Both the position numbers and the translations under genes were made by a program. This document shows, piece after piece, positions 1 through 9,272 of a stretch of 64,000 bases of DNA. The DNA lies in assembly GCA_043798355.1 (NCBI GenBank), contig JAZDOT010000011.1, positions 53,955-117,954 on the forward strand, read 5' to 3'. Numbering within the stretch: position 1 is the stretch's first letter; each line of letters starts with the position of its first letter. The DNA comes from JAZDOT01 sp043798355. GTDB taxonomy: Bacteria > Patescibacteriota > Gracilibacteria > Peribacterales > Peribacteraceae. The notes under the pieces are model-generated. The model was not told where the DNA came from. It saw only the letters and a program-made list of their open reading frames with translations, and made no database searches.

Positions 1-497
1 AGGATGAGTTGCCACAGCGGGAGAAGAGAGAAGAGCGATGGTGATTCTGCAGCCGGTTGCCCGCCTGTATCATCGGGAGGCGTGGTGTCCGTGATCACGG
101 CGCCACTCTCTCCTGCGGGGATCTCTTCCTGTGAGGATGTGCTCTCGGGGCCGGAATCGGACGAGAGGGCACCGCTGCCGCCCTCCTTTTCCTCCCCCGT
201 CTCTGCTCCGGAGAGAGTATCCGCGGAGGCAGCCGGTTTTTCCGTGTCACTTCCGGTGTCTGTCGGAGCTTCGGGGAGTGTAACATCGATGGCTTTCCCA
301 TTGCGGTAGAATGTGCGTGGGGTGCTGGCACTCTGCGCGAGGCCGGATCTGGAAGGAGAGGGGAGGACCGTGGCGGTCGGAGCATTCTCGCCGAGGTCAA
401 AGGCTTCGCCGGGCGTGAGGTACGCATGAGCGGACGGCGCAACCGCGAGGAGGGCAATGAGGGAGATCGAACGGAGGGAGTGTTTCAGAATGGGCAT
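1..497 (-). CDS. Exported Thr/Ser/Glu-rich protein, 5'-partial window copy (C-terminus beyond left edge)
   Basis: The reading frame opens at the ATG complementary to 495-497 and runs without a stop off the left edge. The first 25 residues form a classic signal peptide: basic start MPILKHSLRS, hydrophobic core LIALLAVAP, and a likely cleavage site after SAHA. The mature part is low-complexity and acidic, rich in Thr, Ser, Glu, Pro and Gly, like a linker or stalk. The last visible residues (SLFSLLPLWQLIL) are hydrophobic and could begin a membrane segment. No domain is recognisable. It is probably an envelope-anchored or secreted protein. It lies downstream of rny on the same strand but has its own promoter (524-552). 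Confidence 0.75.
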   Translation of the reverse strand, partial: MPILKHSLRSISLIALLAVAPSAHAYLTPGEAFDLGENAPTATVLPSPSRSGLAQSASTPRTFYRNGKAIDVTLPEAPTDTGSDTEKPAASADTLSGAETGEEKEGGSGALSSDSGPESTSSQEEIPAGESGAVITDTTPPDDTGGQPAAESPSLFSLLPLWQLI

Positions 498-523
498 GGG
501 TGTGTATGAAAGAATGCGTTTCT

Positions 524-552
524 ATTATACACGTTTGCATGCGAATGGACAA
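524..552 (-). promoter_or_regulatory. Sigma-70-type promoter of the left-edge exported protein
   Basis: On the reverse strand TTGTCC (552-547) and a perfect TATAAT (529-524) are separated by 17 bp. Transcription would start near 517, giving a leader of about 20 nt. The same TTGTCC-17-TATAAT arrangement occurs at 25777-25805. Confidence 0.6.
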
Positions 553-581
553 TGAGAGCGATTAGCGTGCAGCGGCGATCA

Positions 582-610
582 GTAGAGGCGCACCGGCGGT
601 GCGCCTCTAC
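582..610. repeat. 29-bp perfect palindrome, dispersed family copy 1
   Basis: Two 13-bp arms (GTAGAGGCGCACC and its exact complement) surround a GGC centre. The rny stop codon (609-607) lies inside the right arm. Related copies lie at 31265-31293 and 55775-55803. It may act as a terminator hairpin for rny, but there is no U-run. Confidence 0.85.
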
Positions 611-2163
611 TTCGCCGTTTCCTCGATCCTGCGTTCCCGGATGACGTTGACCTTGATGACGCCCGGATATGTGAGCTCCTGTTCGATCTTCTGGGCGATG
701 GCTTTGGCGAGCTCGGCCTGCTGGAGATCGTCCACTTTCTGCGTATCCACGTAGATGCGGATTTCGCGTCCGGCCGAGATGGCGAATGCGCGTTGGACTC
801 CGTCGAAGCCGCGTGCGATGTCCTCGAGGTTCTTGAGGCGCTTCAGGTAGGCCTCGAAGGATTCCCTCCGCGCGCCCGGCCGGGCGCCGGACACGGCGTC
901 CGCCGCAGCGACGATGAAGGCTTCGGGCGAAGCGATGGGCGTATCGCCGTGGTGCGCAGCCACGCAGTGGATCACTTCCGGGCGCACCTTGAAACGCTTG
1001 CAGATCTCCACGCCGATCTCCACGTGCGTGCCAGCCACTTCGTGGTCAAGGGCTTTGCCGATGTCGTGGAGGAGGCATCCTTCCGCAACGACGAGCGGAT
1101 CCGCGCCGATCTCCTCTGCGAGGATGCGTGCGATGTTCGCCATCTCGACGGAGTGTTTGAGGATGTTCTGGCCGTAACTGGTGCGGAACCTGAGGCGTCC
1201 GATGATCTTGAGGAGATCCTGCGGGTAGCCCGTGATGCCCAGTTCCTCCGTTGCGCGCTTGCCGAATTCCAGCATCATCTTGCCGACCTGCTCCTTCATC
1301 TTCATGACCACTTCTTCGATGCGCGCGGGTTGGATGCGGCCGTCCTTGATGAGCTTCTCCATGGCGAGCTTCGCCACGTAGCGGCGCGCCAGATCGTAGC
1401 CGGAAATGATGATGGCGCCCGGCGTGTCGTCGATGATGATGTCCACGCCCGTGGCCTCCTCGAAGGCGATGATGTTGCGTCCCTCCTTGCCGATGATCTT
1501 GCCCTTCACGTCATCGGACGGGAGCTGGACGATGGTCGCGGTGGACTCCGTCGCCACCTCCGAGGCGAAGCGCTGCATGGCCTCGGCGAGGAGGTTCTTC
1601 GCCTGTTCTTCGATCTCCTCCTCCATGCCTTCCTTCATGAGTTTGATCTGCTCCGCGAAGTGGGTGGAGTACTCCTTTTTGAGTTCATTCCAGAGCTGCT
1701 CCTTGGCCTGTGTTTCCGAAAGCTTCGAAACTTTCTCCAGCGCTTCGCGGTGCGTCTGGCTGGCTTTCACGAGCTCGGCTTTCAGATCCTCCACTTCTTT
1801 CTGGCGCTGCTGGAGGGCTGTCCGCTGGTGATCGATGTCCTGTGTGCGCTCGGTGAGATTGCGTTCTTTCTCCTCCAGTCTCGCTCCGTCTTTTTCCAGT
1901 TTGGACTCCAGTTCGCCTGCCCGGAGTTTCGCTTCACTCAGGATCTCGCGGGCGTTCGCGCGGGCCTCGGCTTCGGCCGCTTTCCCTTTTACTTCCGCTT
2001 CAGCGATTTTCGATTCCGTCTTCTTGAGTTGCTGTTCCAGTGCGCTGATTTCGGTCCGCAGGGCAGCGCTGATGCGCTTGCCTTTCGAGAACCAGAACCA
2101 CCCCGTCAGGAGCCCGAGGAGGAGTCCCGCGAGGAGTGCGAGGAAAATGATGGTGAAGCTCAT
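607..2163 (-). CDS. rny: Ribonuclease Y
   Basis: RNase Y is a membrane-anchored endoribonuclease that starts mRNA decay. The 518-residue protein has the full family architecture. It has an N-terminal membrane helix (about residues 4-26), a long charged coiled coil (about 30-200), a KH RNA-binding domain with GKIIGKEGRNI (about 220-270), and an HD phosphohydrolase domain. The HD domain carries ILKHSVEMA and the metal-binding GCLLHDIGKAL, followed by a second His pair (AAHHGD). The C-terminal VDTQKVDD and YPGVIKVNVIRE segments are typical. Length is normal. The ATG is chosen because it precedes the membrane anchor; I see no clear Shine-Dalgarno. The stop codon sits inside a 29-bp palindrome. 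Confidence 0.97.
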   Translation of the reverse strand: MSFTIIFLALLAGLLLGLLTGWFWFSKGKRISAALRTEISALEQQLKKTESKIAEAEVKGKAAEAEARANAREILSEAKLRAGELESKLEKDGARLEEKERNLTERTQDIDHQRTALQQRQKEVEDLKAELVKASQTHREALEKVSKLSETQAKEQLWNELKKEYSTHFAEQIKLMKEGMEEEIEEQAKNLLAEAMQRFASEVATESTATIVQLPSDDVKGKIIGKEGRNIIAFEEATGVDIIIDDTPGAIIISGYDLARRYVAKLAMEKLIKDGRIQPARIEEVVMKMKEQVGKMMLEFGKRATEELGITGYPQDLLKIIGRLRFRTSYGQNILKHSVEMANIARILAEEIGADPLVVAEGCLLHDIGKALDHEVAGTHVEIGVEICKRFKVRPEVIHCVAAHHGDTPIASPEAFIVAAADAVSGARPGARRESFEAYLKRLKNLEDIARGFDGVQRAFAISAGREIRIYVDTQKVDDLQQAELAKAIAQKIEQELTYPGVIKVNVIRERRIEETAK

Positions 2164-2520
2164 AGGTGGGGGCAGAAGAAAAGTAAGGACTCTTCTGCCG
2201 TTCAGCCGATAGATCCCCCGCTCGCTTCCGCACGCTGGATTTTATGCGATCCGATGCTGTTTGCGAGCGTAGTCATGCGTGCTTTGTGAGCGAGAGGGAG
2301 GATCCGTCGAGAGAACGGTGAAAAAGTTCCTCCTTATTGTAGAGGAAAGAATGGGTCGAAAGCGAATGGCAGGGAAGTGGCTTCTTCCAGGGCTCGTAAC
2401 GATCTTCTGCGCAAAAGAGGAATTGACATTATTTGTTAATAGTGAAGAGATATTCTGATCTGCCTACGTTCCCCCTCAAGAGGGAACAGAAGAAGAGGCT
2501 TCATAGAGCCCTCTGGTGGC
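2164..2520. other. Intergenic region between divergent rny and lamin-tail gene
   Basis: This gap of about 440 bp up to the preferred start at 2602 holds no convincing gene. A perfect TTGACA lies at 2423-2428, but the only -10-like boxes after it (GATATT, TATTCT around 2449-2456) are spaced too far (20-22 bp). It is therefore only a weak promoter candidate for the gene starting at 2602. Confidence 0.35.
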
Positions 2521-2601
2521 ATGGGCAATCGGCAGGTCACTCGGGCTCCATCCCGTTTTCCTTGGATTCGCCTGACTATGTTCTCGTTTTACGTTTTTTT
2601 G

Positions 2602-4926
2602 ATGACAGATCGGGCGTCCCTTCTCTGGCTCATCAGCAAAGTCCTCCTCCTTACCTGCGCACTGATGCTCGGCATCGATCGTGCGGAGGCTTCCGTTGTC
2701 ATCAATGAAGTGATGTGGGCGGGGTCCGACATGTCGACGAGTGACGAGTGGCTGGAATTGAGAGGGACGGGGACGGGGGAGACGGTGATGAGTGGCTGGA
2801 CCATCACCTCTCTTTCGGGAAACGGGACGGAGGTGATCATGATGACGTTCCCTCCGTCGACGACGATTGCACCGGATGCATACATGATCGTGAGCCACTT
2901 CGCTGCCGCGCTGTCGCGCCTCGGATCCGAACCTGCCTTCCTCACGAGTGCGATGAGCATAGCGAATACGAAATTGCTTTTGCGCTTGAAGGATTCTTCA
3001 GGCGCAGTCATCGACGAAGTGGACGACGGAGTCGGCGCGCCTTTTGCAGGAGCCAACCCTTCGGGCGCAGCGAAAGCCAGCATGGAGCGCATCGATCCTC
3101 TGCGCCCCGGAAATCTCTCCGACAATTGGTCGACGGCTTCGACGACGCGCGGTTTCGACGAAGGTACAACAATCTTCGGAACACCGGGCTATGCAAACGG
3201 ATCCTCTGATTCTTCTGCCCCGCAGCCAGGAACGGCTGCTCCTGAAGCTTCATCTTCATCCGAAGCCGCACCCGCGGAGGGGTGCTGCTCCAGTTCGGAA
3301 AATTCTTCGGCTTCCTCTTCCCCGCAGCCAGGAACGGCTGCTCCTGAGGATTCATCTTCCTCCGAAGCTGCCTCATTTTCGTCTGTTTCCTCTGTTTCTT
3401 TTGCTTCCTCTGCTTCCTCTTCGGGCCAATCACCGCTCATCCTCCTCTCCGAAGTCCTCGCGAACCCCATCGGAACCGATACCGAAGAGTGGATCGAGAT
3501 TGCAAATTTCGCAGATGCAGCGCTCTCTCCCGGCGGATGGATCCTCTCTGTGGGGAGTGCGAAGTACAACATCTCCTCCGCGCTCACGCTGCAGCCGCAC
3601 CAGACCGCACTCTTCCGTAAATCGCTGACGAATATTGCGCTGACGAATGCCGGTGGGGTCGTTCTGCTCTCGAGCGGTAGAACGGTGATGGACAGGTTGG
3701 ACTATCCGGAGACCGAAGAGGAAGTGAGTTTCGGCAGGAACCCTTCTGATCTTCGGATGCTGCAGCCCTTCTGCGTACCCAGTCCCGGGAGGTGGAATGA
3801 CGATGCAACGATCGAGCCCGCTCTTTCCATTCAATCGGGAGAGACGAGTGACATCGGACATGTTTCCATCAATGTCGAAACGGTGATACCGGAGGGGTCG
3901 CTCGCCTCCGTCCGCTGCCGCTTCGAGTTCGGGGACGGGGCCGTGAGTGACAGTTGTAATCCCGCATCGCACATGTATGAGGAAGTCGGAACGTACGAGA
4001 TGGTCCTCACGGCGGAGTCCCTCTGCGGTCCGGCTCCCATCAGGCGGTTGCAGATCGAAGTGCTGCCGGAGTCCAATTCTTCCAGCGAGGGGCCAGTGGT
4101 GAAGTCGTCGTCCAGCTCTCACTCTCCCCGATCCTCGGCATCTTCGGCGTCCTCTGCGTCCTCTGCATCCTCTTCATGTCGCGGCGATCTTTCTACATCT
4201 GTCTTTCTCTCCGAGATCTACCCCTCTCCGCGCGAAGGCGAAGAGGAATGGGTGGAGATTGCAAACACGTCCGATACCGCTTCCGATCTCTGCGGCTGGA
4301 CGCTCGACGACATTCAAGATGGCGGCAGCAAGCCATGGACGATCCCCACAGGATTCACTGTTCCTGCGCAGGGTTTCCTCGTGCTCGGCCACGATGAGAC
4401 GGGCATCGGGTGGAATAACGGCGGGGACGATGCTCTGCTTACACGGCCGGACGGGACAGTCGCATCTTCCGTGCAGTATCCGAAGATGCGCGAAGGAACG
4501 GCGTATGCCTCGGACGGAGAGGCGTTGTGCGTGACGGAAGACCCGACGCCGGGAAAGGAGAACGACTGTCCGACAGCCCCTCCCCCACCGAGGGAGGGTG
4601 CCCCGAGTTCTAGCGAGGGGCGGGAGAGGGCATCGGCTGCCAAGGCATCATCCAAGAGTCCTTCTCTGAAGAAGACGAAGCAGGTGAAAGCTGACAGTCG
4701 TACTCGCTATGTGAATGTCTCCATTCCCACAGGAACCTCCGCACTCCTGATGTCCATGGAGAGCGAGGCGGCGCTTAGGCTGCAGGGGTATGTATCCGAG
4801 TGGCTTCCGGCTGCAGGGTCCAAAGAAGCTGCAGCGGAGCCCGGTATGGGGGTTGTCGAGCTGACGCTCGCCGTTCTCGGGGTGTTGTCTTCGGGAGCGA
4901 TGTTCGTCGTGAGGAGGATGAAGTGA
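2602..4926 (+). CDS. Multi-domain lamin-tail (LTD) surface protein with C-terminal membrane anchor
   Basis: The 774-residue protein is predicted to be exported. The ATG at 2602 is preferred over 2521 because it places a good signal peptide (MTDRASLLW...LLLTCALMLG, cleavage near AEA) at the N-terminus. Three lamin-tail-like beta domains are visible, each opening with an INEV/LSEV/LSEI strand and containing EWLEL, EWIEI or EWVEI. They lie at roughly residues 30-150, 270-390 and 530-650. Between domains 2 and 3 a PKD-like stretch reads CRFEFGDGAVSDSC. Ser-rich linkers contain a near-duplicate PQPGTAAPE segment. A single hydrophobic helix followed by RRMK ends the protein. Bacterial LTD domains occur in cell-surface proteins; binding partners are unknown. 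There is no LPxTG motif. Confidence 0.85.
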   Translation: MTDRASLLWLISKVLLLTCALMLGIDRAEASVVINEVMWAGSDMSTSDEWLELRGTGTGETVMSGWTITSLSGNGTEVIMMTFPPSTTIAPDAYMIVSHFAAALSRLGSEPAFLTSAMSIANTKLLLRLKDSSGAVIDEVDDGVGAPFAGANPSGAAKASMERIDPLRPGNLSDNWSTASTTRGFDEGTTIFGTPGYANGSSDSSAPQPGTAAPEASSSSEAAPAEGCCSSSENSSASSSPQPGTAAPEDSSSSEAASFSSVSSVSFASSASSSGQSPLILLSEVLANPIGTDTEEWIEIANFADAALSPGGWILSVGSAKYNISSALTLQPHQTALFRKSLTNIALTNAGGVVLLSSGRTVMDRLDYPETEEEVSFGRNPSDLRMLQPFCVPSPGRWNDDATIEPALSIQSGETSDIGHVSINVETVIPEGSLASVRCRFEFGDGAVSDSCNPASHMYEEVGTYEMVLTAESLCGPAPIRRLQIEVLPESNSSSEGPVVKSSSSSHSPRSSASSASSASSASSSCRGDLSTSVFLSEIYPSPREGEEEWVEIANTSDTASDLCGWTLDDIQDGGSKPWTIPTGFTVPAQGFLVLGHDETGIGWNNGGDDALLTRPDGTVASSVQYPKMREGTAYASDGEALCVTEDPTPGKENDCPTAPPPPREGAPSSSEGRERASAAKASSKSPSLKKTKQVKADSRTRYVNVSIPTGTSALLMSMESEAALRLQGYVSEWLPAAGSKEAAAEPGMGVVELTLAVLGVLSSGAMFVVRRMK

Positions 4927-4942
4927 CACATACGCATTGTTT

Positions 4943-5380
4943 ATGAGCCAGCGCCATCCCATCCAAAATGATCGAATGATGTTGGTGACGACCAACACAT
5001 ACAATCGCGAGCCGATTTTCTTTGATCCTTCCTTCGCGCGGGAGGCGGTTGAGCGTCTCTATCGCATCCAGGAATTGCATCCGTTCCTGCTCTTCGGATT
5101 TGTCATCATGCCGGACCATTGCCATTTTTTAGTGAAGATCCCGTCTCCGTATACCATTTCAAAATTAATGAATGATTTCAAAACCGGTCTGACGTTCGAT
5201 CTGGGAATACGGGCATTCTGGCAACGGCGTTTTCATATTCGTCTCCTGTGTGATCCATACCATGCGCTTCGATATATTCATCGCAATCCCGTAAAGGCAG
5301 GAATGGTGGAGACCCCGGAAGATTACCCGTGGTCTTCTGCTTCGGGCAGGTGGGATGTTTCGCCGATCGATGCATCATAG
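4943..5380 (+). CDS. RAYT-like (REP-associated) Y1 transposase, possibly catalytically defective
   Basis: The 145-residue protein resembles the IS200/Y1 transposase family, particularly the REP-associated tyrosine transposases. It has the HUH signature in FVIMPDHCHFLVKI (about residues 54-67), then ISKLMNDFK and a FWQRRFH...RYIHRNPVKAGMV...YPWSSA tail typical of the family. The ATG at 4943 is preferred to a TTG six bases upstream. The usual catalytic Tyr follows the KLM..FK helix. Here that stretch reads TGLTFDLG and has no Tyr, so activity is doubtful; this is judged by eye. No transposon ends flank it. The downstream hairpin repeats at 5417-5533 are the kind of element such enzymes mobilise. 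Confidence 0.85.
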   Translation: MSQRHPIQNDRMMLVTTNTYNREPIFFDPSFAREAVERLYRIQELHPFLLFGFVIMPDHCHFLVKIPSPYTISKLMNDFKTGLTFDLGIRAFWQRRFHIRLLCDPYHALRYIHRNPVKAGMVETPEDYPWSSASGRWDVSPIDAS

Positions 5381-5416
5381 GCCGCGCCTTTGTGAACCGC
5401 ACCATCATCACACTAT

Positions 5417-5533
5417 AACCGCACCGTGGAACCGCACCGTGGAACCGCACCGTGGAACGGTGCTGCTGGGGGAACGGTGAAATGCGGATCGTCATCATCC
5501 CGTCCATCCCCAGCAGCGCCCTTCCAGGGCGCG
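5417..5533. repeat. Three 13-bp tandem repeats and two REP-like hairpins after the Y1 transposase
   Basis: AACCGCACCGTGG is repeated three times without change at 5417-5455. The last unit continues into a hairpin GCACCGT-GGA-ACGGTGC (5447-5463). A second perfect hairpin GCGCCCT-TCC-AGGGCGC lies at 5517-5533. Both have 7-bp stems and complementary trinucleotide loops. Their position directly after a RAYT-like gene suggests substrates or relics of it. Confidence 0.7.
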
Positions 5534-5593
5534 GCGAACAAAAAACACAGGGCGCGGCAAACAAAATTCCCCCTACCCAGCCCCCCTCAAATC

Positions 5594-5602
5594 TGCTACA
5601 AT
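5594..5602 (+). promoter_or_regulatory. Extended -10 element producing a leaderless start at 5609
   Basis: TGC-TACAAT ends 6 nt before the ATG at 5609, so transcription would begin at or within one base of the start codon. There is no Shine-Dalgarno. Confidence 0.55.
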
Positions 5603-5608
5603 GTCCTG

Positions 5609-6970
5609 ATGGCTAAAAAACAAACAGCCGAGTCGCCAGAGCTTGCTGGGGCCAACAGAGAAGTGGCCGAGGCTGTGGCGCGAACCTTGGCCGAATCGCG
5701 CGGGGTATTCCGTAGCAGGATGTATGGGTTACTTGGCACGAATGATCCGAGCGCAGGGGCTCAGGCACGCCTGTCCGAAGCAGTGGGTATTTCTCCGCGC
5801 GTGCCGATCCTCACCCCGCGCAGGATACCGCTCATCGGTCGTTTGTTCGGGCGTATGGATCAGGGGGCCAATTTGCGAAAAGAAATCCAGCGACCGGAAG
5901 TGCTTGAGGAGGTTGTCCAGCATATGCTCGCAACGAATACGGACATCTTAACGCTCATCTCGACTGCCCGGAACCCCGGAGCCGAGCGGGTGGAAACCAA
6001 TGCAGGTCGCCGAAGATTCCGTACATTGGTGCGCGATCCGCAGTCCCGCGACGCGCAGCTCCTCCTCTTCCTCCGGCGCTCCTTCGAGCATCCGCAGTTT
6101 GAGCATCTCTTCGACCAGCTGACGGATGCGGCGCAGATCAGAAACATGGAGACGCTCCTCAAGATTCGTTCCCTCTACGATGAACTCCGGAGCGATGCGC
6201 AGTACCACATGATCGGGGACGTGGCCGGACCGGCGCCGGAAACACAGATTTGGAAAGCCATGCACGGGCAACATCAGAGAGGCACGCAATTCCAGGCGGG
6301 TGTCTATGCTGCTGGGGAGCCTTATACGTTAACAGGTGGAGCGGTTGCGGTCACCGATCGTGCGAAGGTGGGTGAGCCGGCAATCAAGACGCTCAACTTA
6401 CCCGGGATGAGTCAGGACATCATCAAGCTGGGCGATGAGATCGGCAATCTCGAGATGAAGCGCAGCAAATTGCAGGACAAATTGAGGGAGATCTGGAACC
6501 TCGCGGGCAGACTGAACCCGCCACCGCTCCTTCCTGCACTCGTCCCATTGGACTGGCAGCAGTTCGAACCCGAACGCGTGATCTTGGACAGGTTCAGACC
6601 TGCGGACCTTACGTTCGGCGCTGCGGGGGTGCACTCCATCAGTGAGTGGTTGACTGATGACGACCTGCGCGGGCAACTGAGCCGCTATCAGCGCTACCAT
6701 GCTGCGACACGGGGAGCGCGTGGTGCGCGCCTGCGGTCGGCAGATGTTCTCGACGAACTCATCCGCACCTACTTCGGTTCCTCCGTTCCCGGGGACCAGC
6801 GCGAGACAGTGATCAGCGGCATGAAGCAGAGACTGCGCGCCGGAACAGCTCCCGCGCCGACAAAAAAGGAAGAGTACCAGCGCAAACAGGCTGAGTGGAA
6901 GCCGGGAGGCAAGGTCAAGGCATTCGTCAATTTCCTTGGTCTCGGCGATTCCGGCGGCTCTCATCACTGA
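5609..6970 (+). CDS. Unrecognised soluble protein, 453 aa
   Basis: I do not recognise a family. The start at 5609 is preferred to upstream in-frame starts because it directly follows an extended -10 box, and the upstream frame runs through repeats. The protein is mostly helical and charged, with no signal peptide or membrane helix. The segment RRIPLIGRLFGR (about residues 74-85) resembles RRIPYVGGVFKN in the next protein, so the two may share a short motif. The C-terminal tail (KKEEYQRKQAEWKPGGKVKAF) is basic. Its TGA overlaps the next ATG by one base, suggesting coupled translation and a joint function. Confidence 0.7.
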   Translation: MAKKQTAESPELAGANREVAEAVARTLAESRGVFRSRMYGLLGTNDPSAGAQARLSEAVGISPRVPILTPRRIPLIGRLFGRMDQGANLRKEIQRPEVLEEVVQHMLATNTDILTLISTARNPGAERVETNAGRRRFRTLVRDPQSRDAQLLLFLRRSFEHPQFEHLFDQLTDAAQIRNMETLLKIRSLYDELRSDAQYHMIGDVAGPAPETQIWKAMHGQHQRGTQFQAGVYAAGEPYTLTGGAVAVTDRAKVGEPAIKTLNLPGMSQDIIKLGDEIGNLEMKRSKLQDKLREIWNLAGRLNPPPLLPALVPLDWQQFEPERVILDRFRPADLTFGAAGVHSISEWLTDDDLRGQLSRYQRYHAATRGARGARLRSADVLDELIRTYFGSSVPGDQRETVISGMKQRLRAGTAPAPTKKEEYQRKQAEWKPGGKVKAFVNFLGLGDSGGSHH

Positions 6971-9255
6971 TGGATCATAGAAATCTCCCTTTACCGGTCT
7001 TGCATTCCTTCCGTCCCCTCACGGGCGCGGAGCACAGGCTCTGTGCTTTTGGCTGTAAGCCGCATGTCGAGGGGAAGTTTGACAGTGATATCAATCGGCC
7101 AATACAGGGTGCTGAACAGGTACTGGAAGCCCGCCAGCCGTTCATGAAATATCCGTTCAGCGTCATGAAAGCCAAGTGGGAGACGACGTTGTGGGATGAT
7201 GCAAAGCAAGTTCTCAGGCGCATCCCCTATGTCGGAGGCGTTTTCAAAAATGAAAACGATCGGCTCTATGTGCAGGCCTGCCGCCAGCTCAATGACGAGG
7301 ATGCGTGGGCTCTGCAGATGGAGAACGGCCTCCTCGTTGATGTCATGGCAGCCCCGCCCCGCCGTGTCCAATCCAACATGATCGTGAAAACGGTCTGGGA
7401 GGGCATGAACAAGGACGAGCGCGCGGATCTCATCCTTCACTACTTCCAGGAGCGGTTCCCGGATTTCCGTCCTCCCATTGCCGAGCTCATGGAACCACTC
7501 AGGAAGCTTAAAGAGCGCGGCGCTGCTGCGCTCAATCCTGCAGCGCAACAGCATGCGGTGGAATCGGCTCAACAGCTGCTCTTCCTGCTTTCTGTGCAAA
7601 AGAATGGACCGGAAGGCATGATAGAAACACAGAAAGCCGTTTTTGACGAATTGGAAGCGCACTTAGACGGCCATGAATTTGCCTATGATCTGCTTAAGAT
7701 CGATCCGGATCCGAGAATCCGCGCTTTGGCTGCATATGAGAGGAAGCTTCCTGAAATGGATCAGGCTGTTCGCAAAAGCTTCGAGAAGCGCTACATCGAC
7801 CCTGTTGCCGAGCGCCGCCTCACGGTCTCCGCCCAGCGCGACTTCCTCGAGGCGCTCGATGAAGATGCTGCCCGGGCGAGACCGGTTGCCCAAGTCAGGC
7901 TGGCAACACTGAAGGACAAGCATCCGCCCGTGTTTTCCGATGACGATGCGAAGGACTTCGCGGAGGCGCTCCCGCCCTCCCTCATTCGCGGCGCCTTCCT
8001 CTACGGCATCCTCAAAGGAAAAGATCTTCAGACTCTCGTCGAGTTCTATGATCAGCGTTCAGCGAAGCTGACTGCGGCCAGGCAGCCCATTACGGCTTTC
8101 GTATCCCAGGAACTTTTGAATCTACAGAAGGGCATCATTCCTCTCTCCGAGGAAGAGCGCACGAAGATGGCCGAAGCCGAGCGTGCGAAGAATCCGTGGA
8201 TCATCTCCGACATGCTGAAGGAAGAATTTGGCAAGCTCTCGGCTTCACAGAAGCTGGCGGTTGGGGCCATCGGTGTCGGAGTGTTATATTTCGGCATCAC
8301 CCGCATGATGCGGAAGTGGAATGAAGGCGGTCTGGTGGGTTTTGGCATTCTCGCGGCCAGTGCCTACGCGCTTGGAGGGGACAAGATGGTGAGGGGAGCC
8401 ATCGGGCGGTTTTCTGACAAGAAAGACGCACGGGATCTCGCGGAGAAGACTATGCCCGGCGTCGACTCCGAGCAGTTCCAGCGCTACGAGCATCTCATGC
8501 AGCACACGCAGCAGTATCTGGTTGAGCACGGGGAGGATGCGGATATCTCCGAGCTCGCGGCCACCTGCGTCATCGCTGACCTCCCGATGAACATGCTTGC
8601 CCACCGTTTCAAGCCGACTCCTGACGGCCGCTCCGGCGACCTGAACGTGGAAAATGGAGACCAGGAACTCATCGGCGCCATCGAGAAGAATCTCGGTGGA
8701 GCGATGAAGCCGGGGCTGCGCAAGATGATCCAGGGAAATCACTGGGGAAATCCGCTTGCGCACCTCTTCTACCTCTATGCACTCCACGGGGCTCCTGACA
8801 CTGTCCGAAATAACCTTGAAGAGGACATCTCTATCATGAACCATCTCAATCCTCTGGCATCCCAAAGGCGGTCGTATGCCTCGAAGGGTCCTGTCGGGTA
8901 CTGCGCTCCTCTCGAGGATGCCGAGAATTTCGACCAGATCACAGACAAAAACGCGCGCGCAGCGTACATGCGTATCCTCATCGCCGGACGAGAAGCGGCG
9001 AAAGGAGAAAAACTCACGCTCGGAGATTTCATCATCTCCCTCACGGCGGATGTCCAGTGGATGCCGGCGGGGGTAGCGGGAGATGCGGGGCCGGAGGGGG
9101 CGAAGGGGGAAGAGGGGGAAAAGCCGGCAGAGAAGGATGTCCCTGAGCCTCCTCCGGCAGAACCCAAGAAGGATGTTCCTGATCCTGCGAAGGACAAGAA
9201 GGATGTTCCTGATCCTCCTATCTTTGGAGCAGTCGATGTCGCGCCCCAGATCTAG
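6970..9255 (+). CDS. Unrecognised protein with two central membrane helices and a KKDVPDP-repeat tail
   Basis: I do not recognise a family. The ATG at 6970 overlaps the preceding TGA (TGATG), giving 761 residues. An alternative start at 7144 (MKYPFSVMKAKW) is plausible, because a TTGACA box at 7079-7084 precedes it. The N-terminal two thirds are helical and probably soluble. Two hydrophobic stretches (LAVGAIGVGVLYFGITRMM, and VGFGILAASAYALGG after it; about residues 430-473) look like a membrane hairpin. The C-terminus is a low-complexity Gly/Glu/Pro tail with KKDVPDP repeats. It converges with the reverse gene ending at 9273, leaving only 17 bp between stop codons. Confidence 0.7.
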   Translation: MDHRNLPLPVLHSFRPLTGAEHRLCAFGCKPHVEGKFDSDINRPIQGAEQVLEARQPFMKYPFSVMKAKWETTLWDDAKQVLRRIPYVGGVFKNENDRLYVQACRQLNDEDAWALQMENGLLVDVMAAPPRRVQSNMIVKTVWEGMNKDERADLILHYFQERFPDFRPPIAELMEPLRKLKERGAAALNPAAQQHAVESAQQLLFLLSVQKNGPEGMIETQKAVFDELEAHLDGHEFAYDLLKIDPDPRIRALAAYERKLPEMDQAVRKSFEKRYIDPVAERRLTVSAQRDFLEALDEDAARARPVAQVRLATLKDKHPPVFSDDDAKDFAEALPPSLIRGAFLYGILKGKDLQTLVEFYDQRSAKLTAARQPITAFVSQELLNLQKGIIPLSEEERTKMAEAERAKNPWIISDMLKEEFGKLSASQKLAVGAIGVGVLYFGITRMMRKWNEGGLVGFGILAASAYALGGDKMVRGAIGRFSDKKDARDLAEKTMPGVDSEQFQRYEHLMQHTQQYLVEHGEDADISELAATCVIADLPMNMLAHRFKPTPDGRSGDLNVENGDQELIGAIEKNLGGAMKPGLRKMIQGNHWGNPLAHLFYLYALHGAPDTVRNNLEEDISIMNHLNPLASQRRSYASKGPVGYCAPLEDAENFDQITDKNARAAYMRILIAGREAAKGEKLTLGDFIISLTADVQWMPAGVAGDAGPEGAKGEEGEKPAEKDVPEPPPAEPKKDVPDPAKDKKDVPDPPIFGAVDVAPQI

Positions 9256-9272
9256 CGCGCTTCCTGCCGCCG

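Noticed and set aside
793..2289. Long forward open frame over rny
   Set aside because: It is the antisense shadow of RNase Y; the reverse frame has clear KH and HD motifs.
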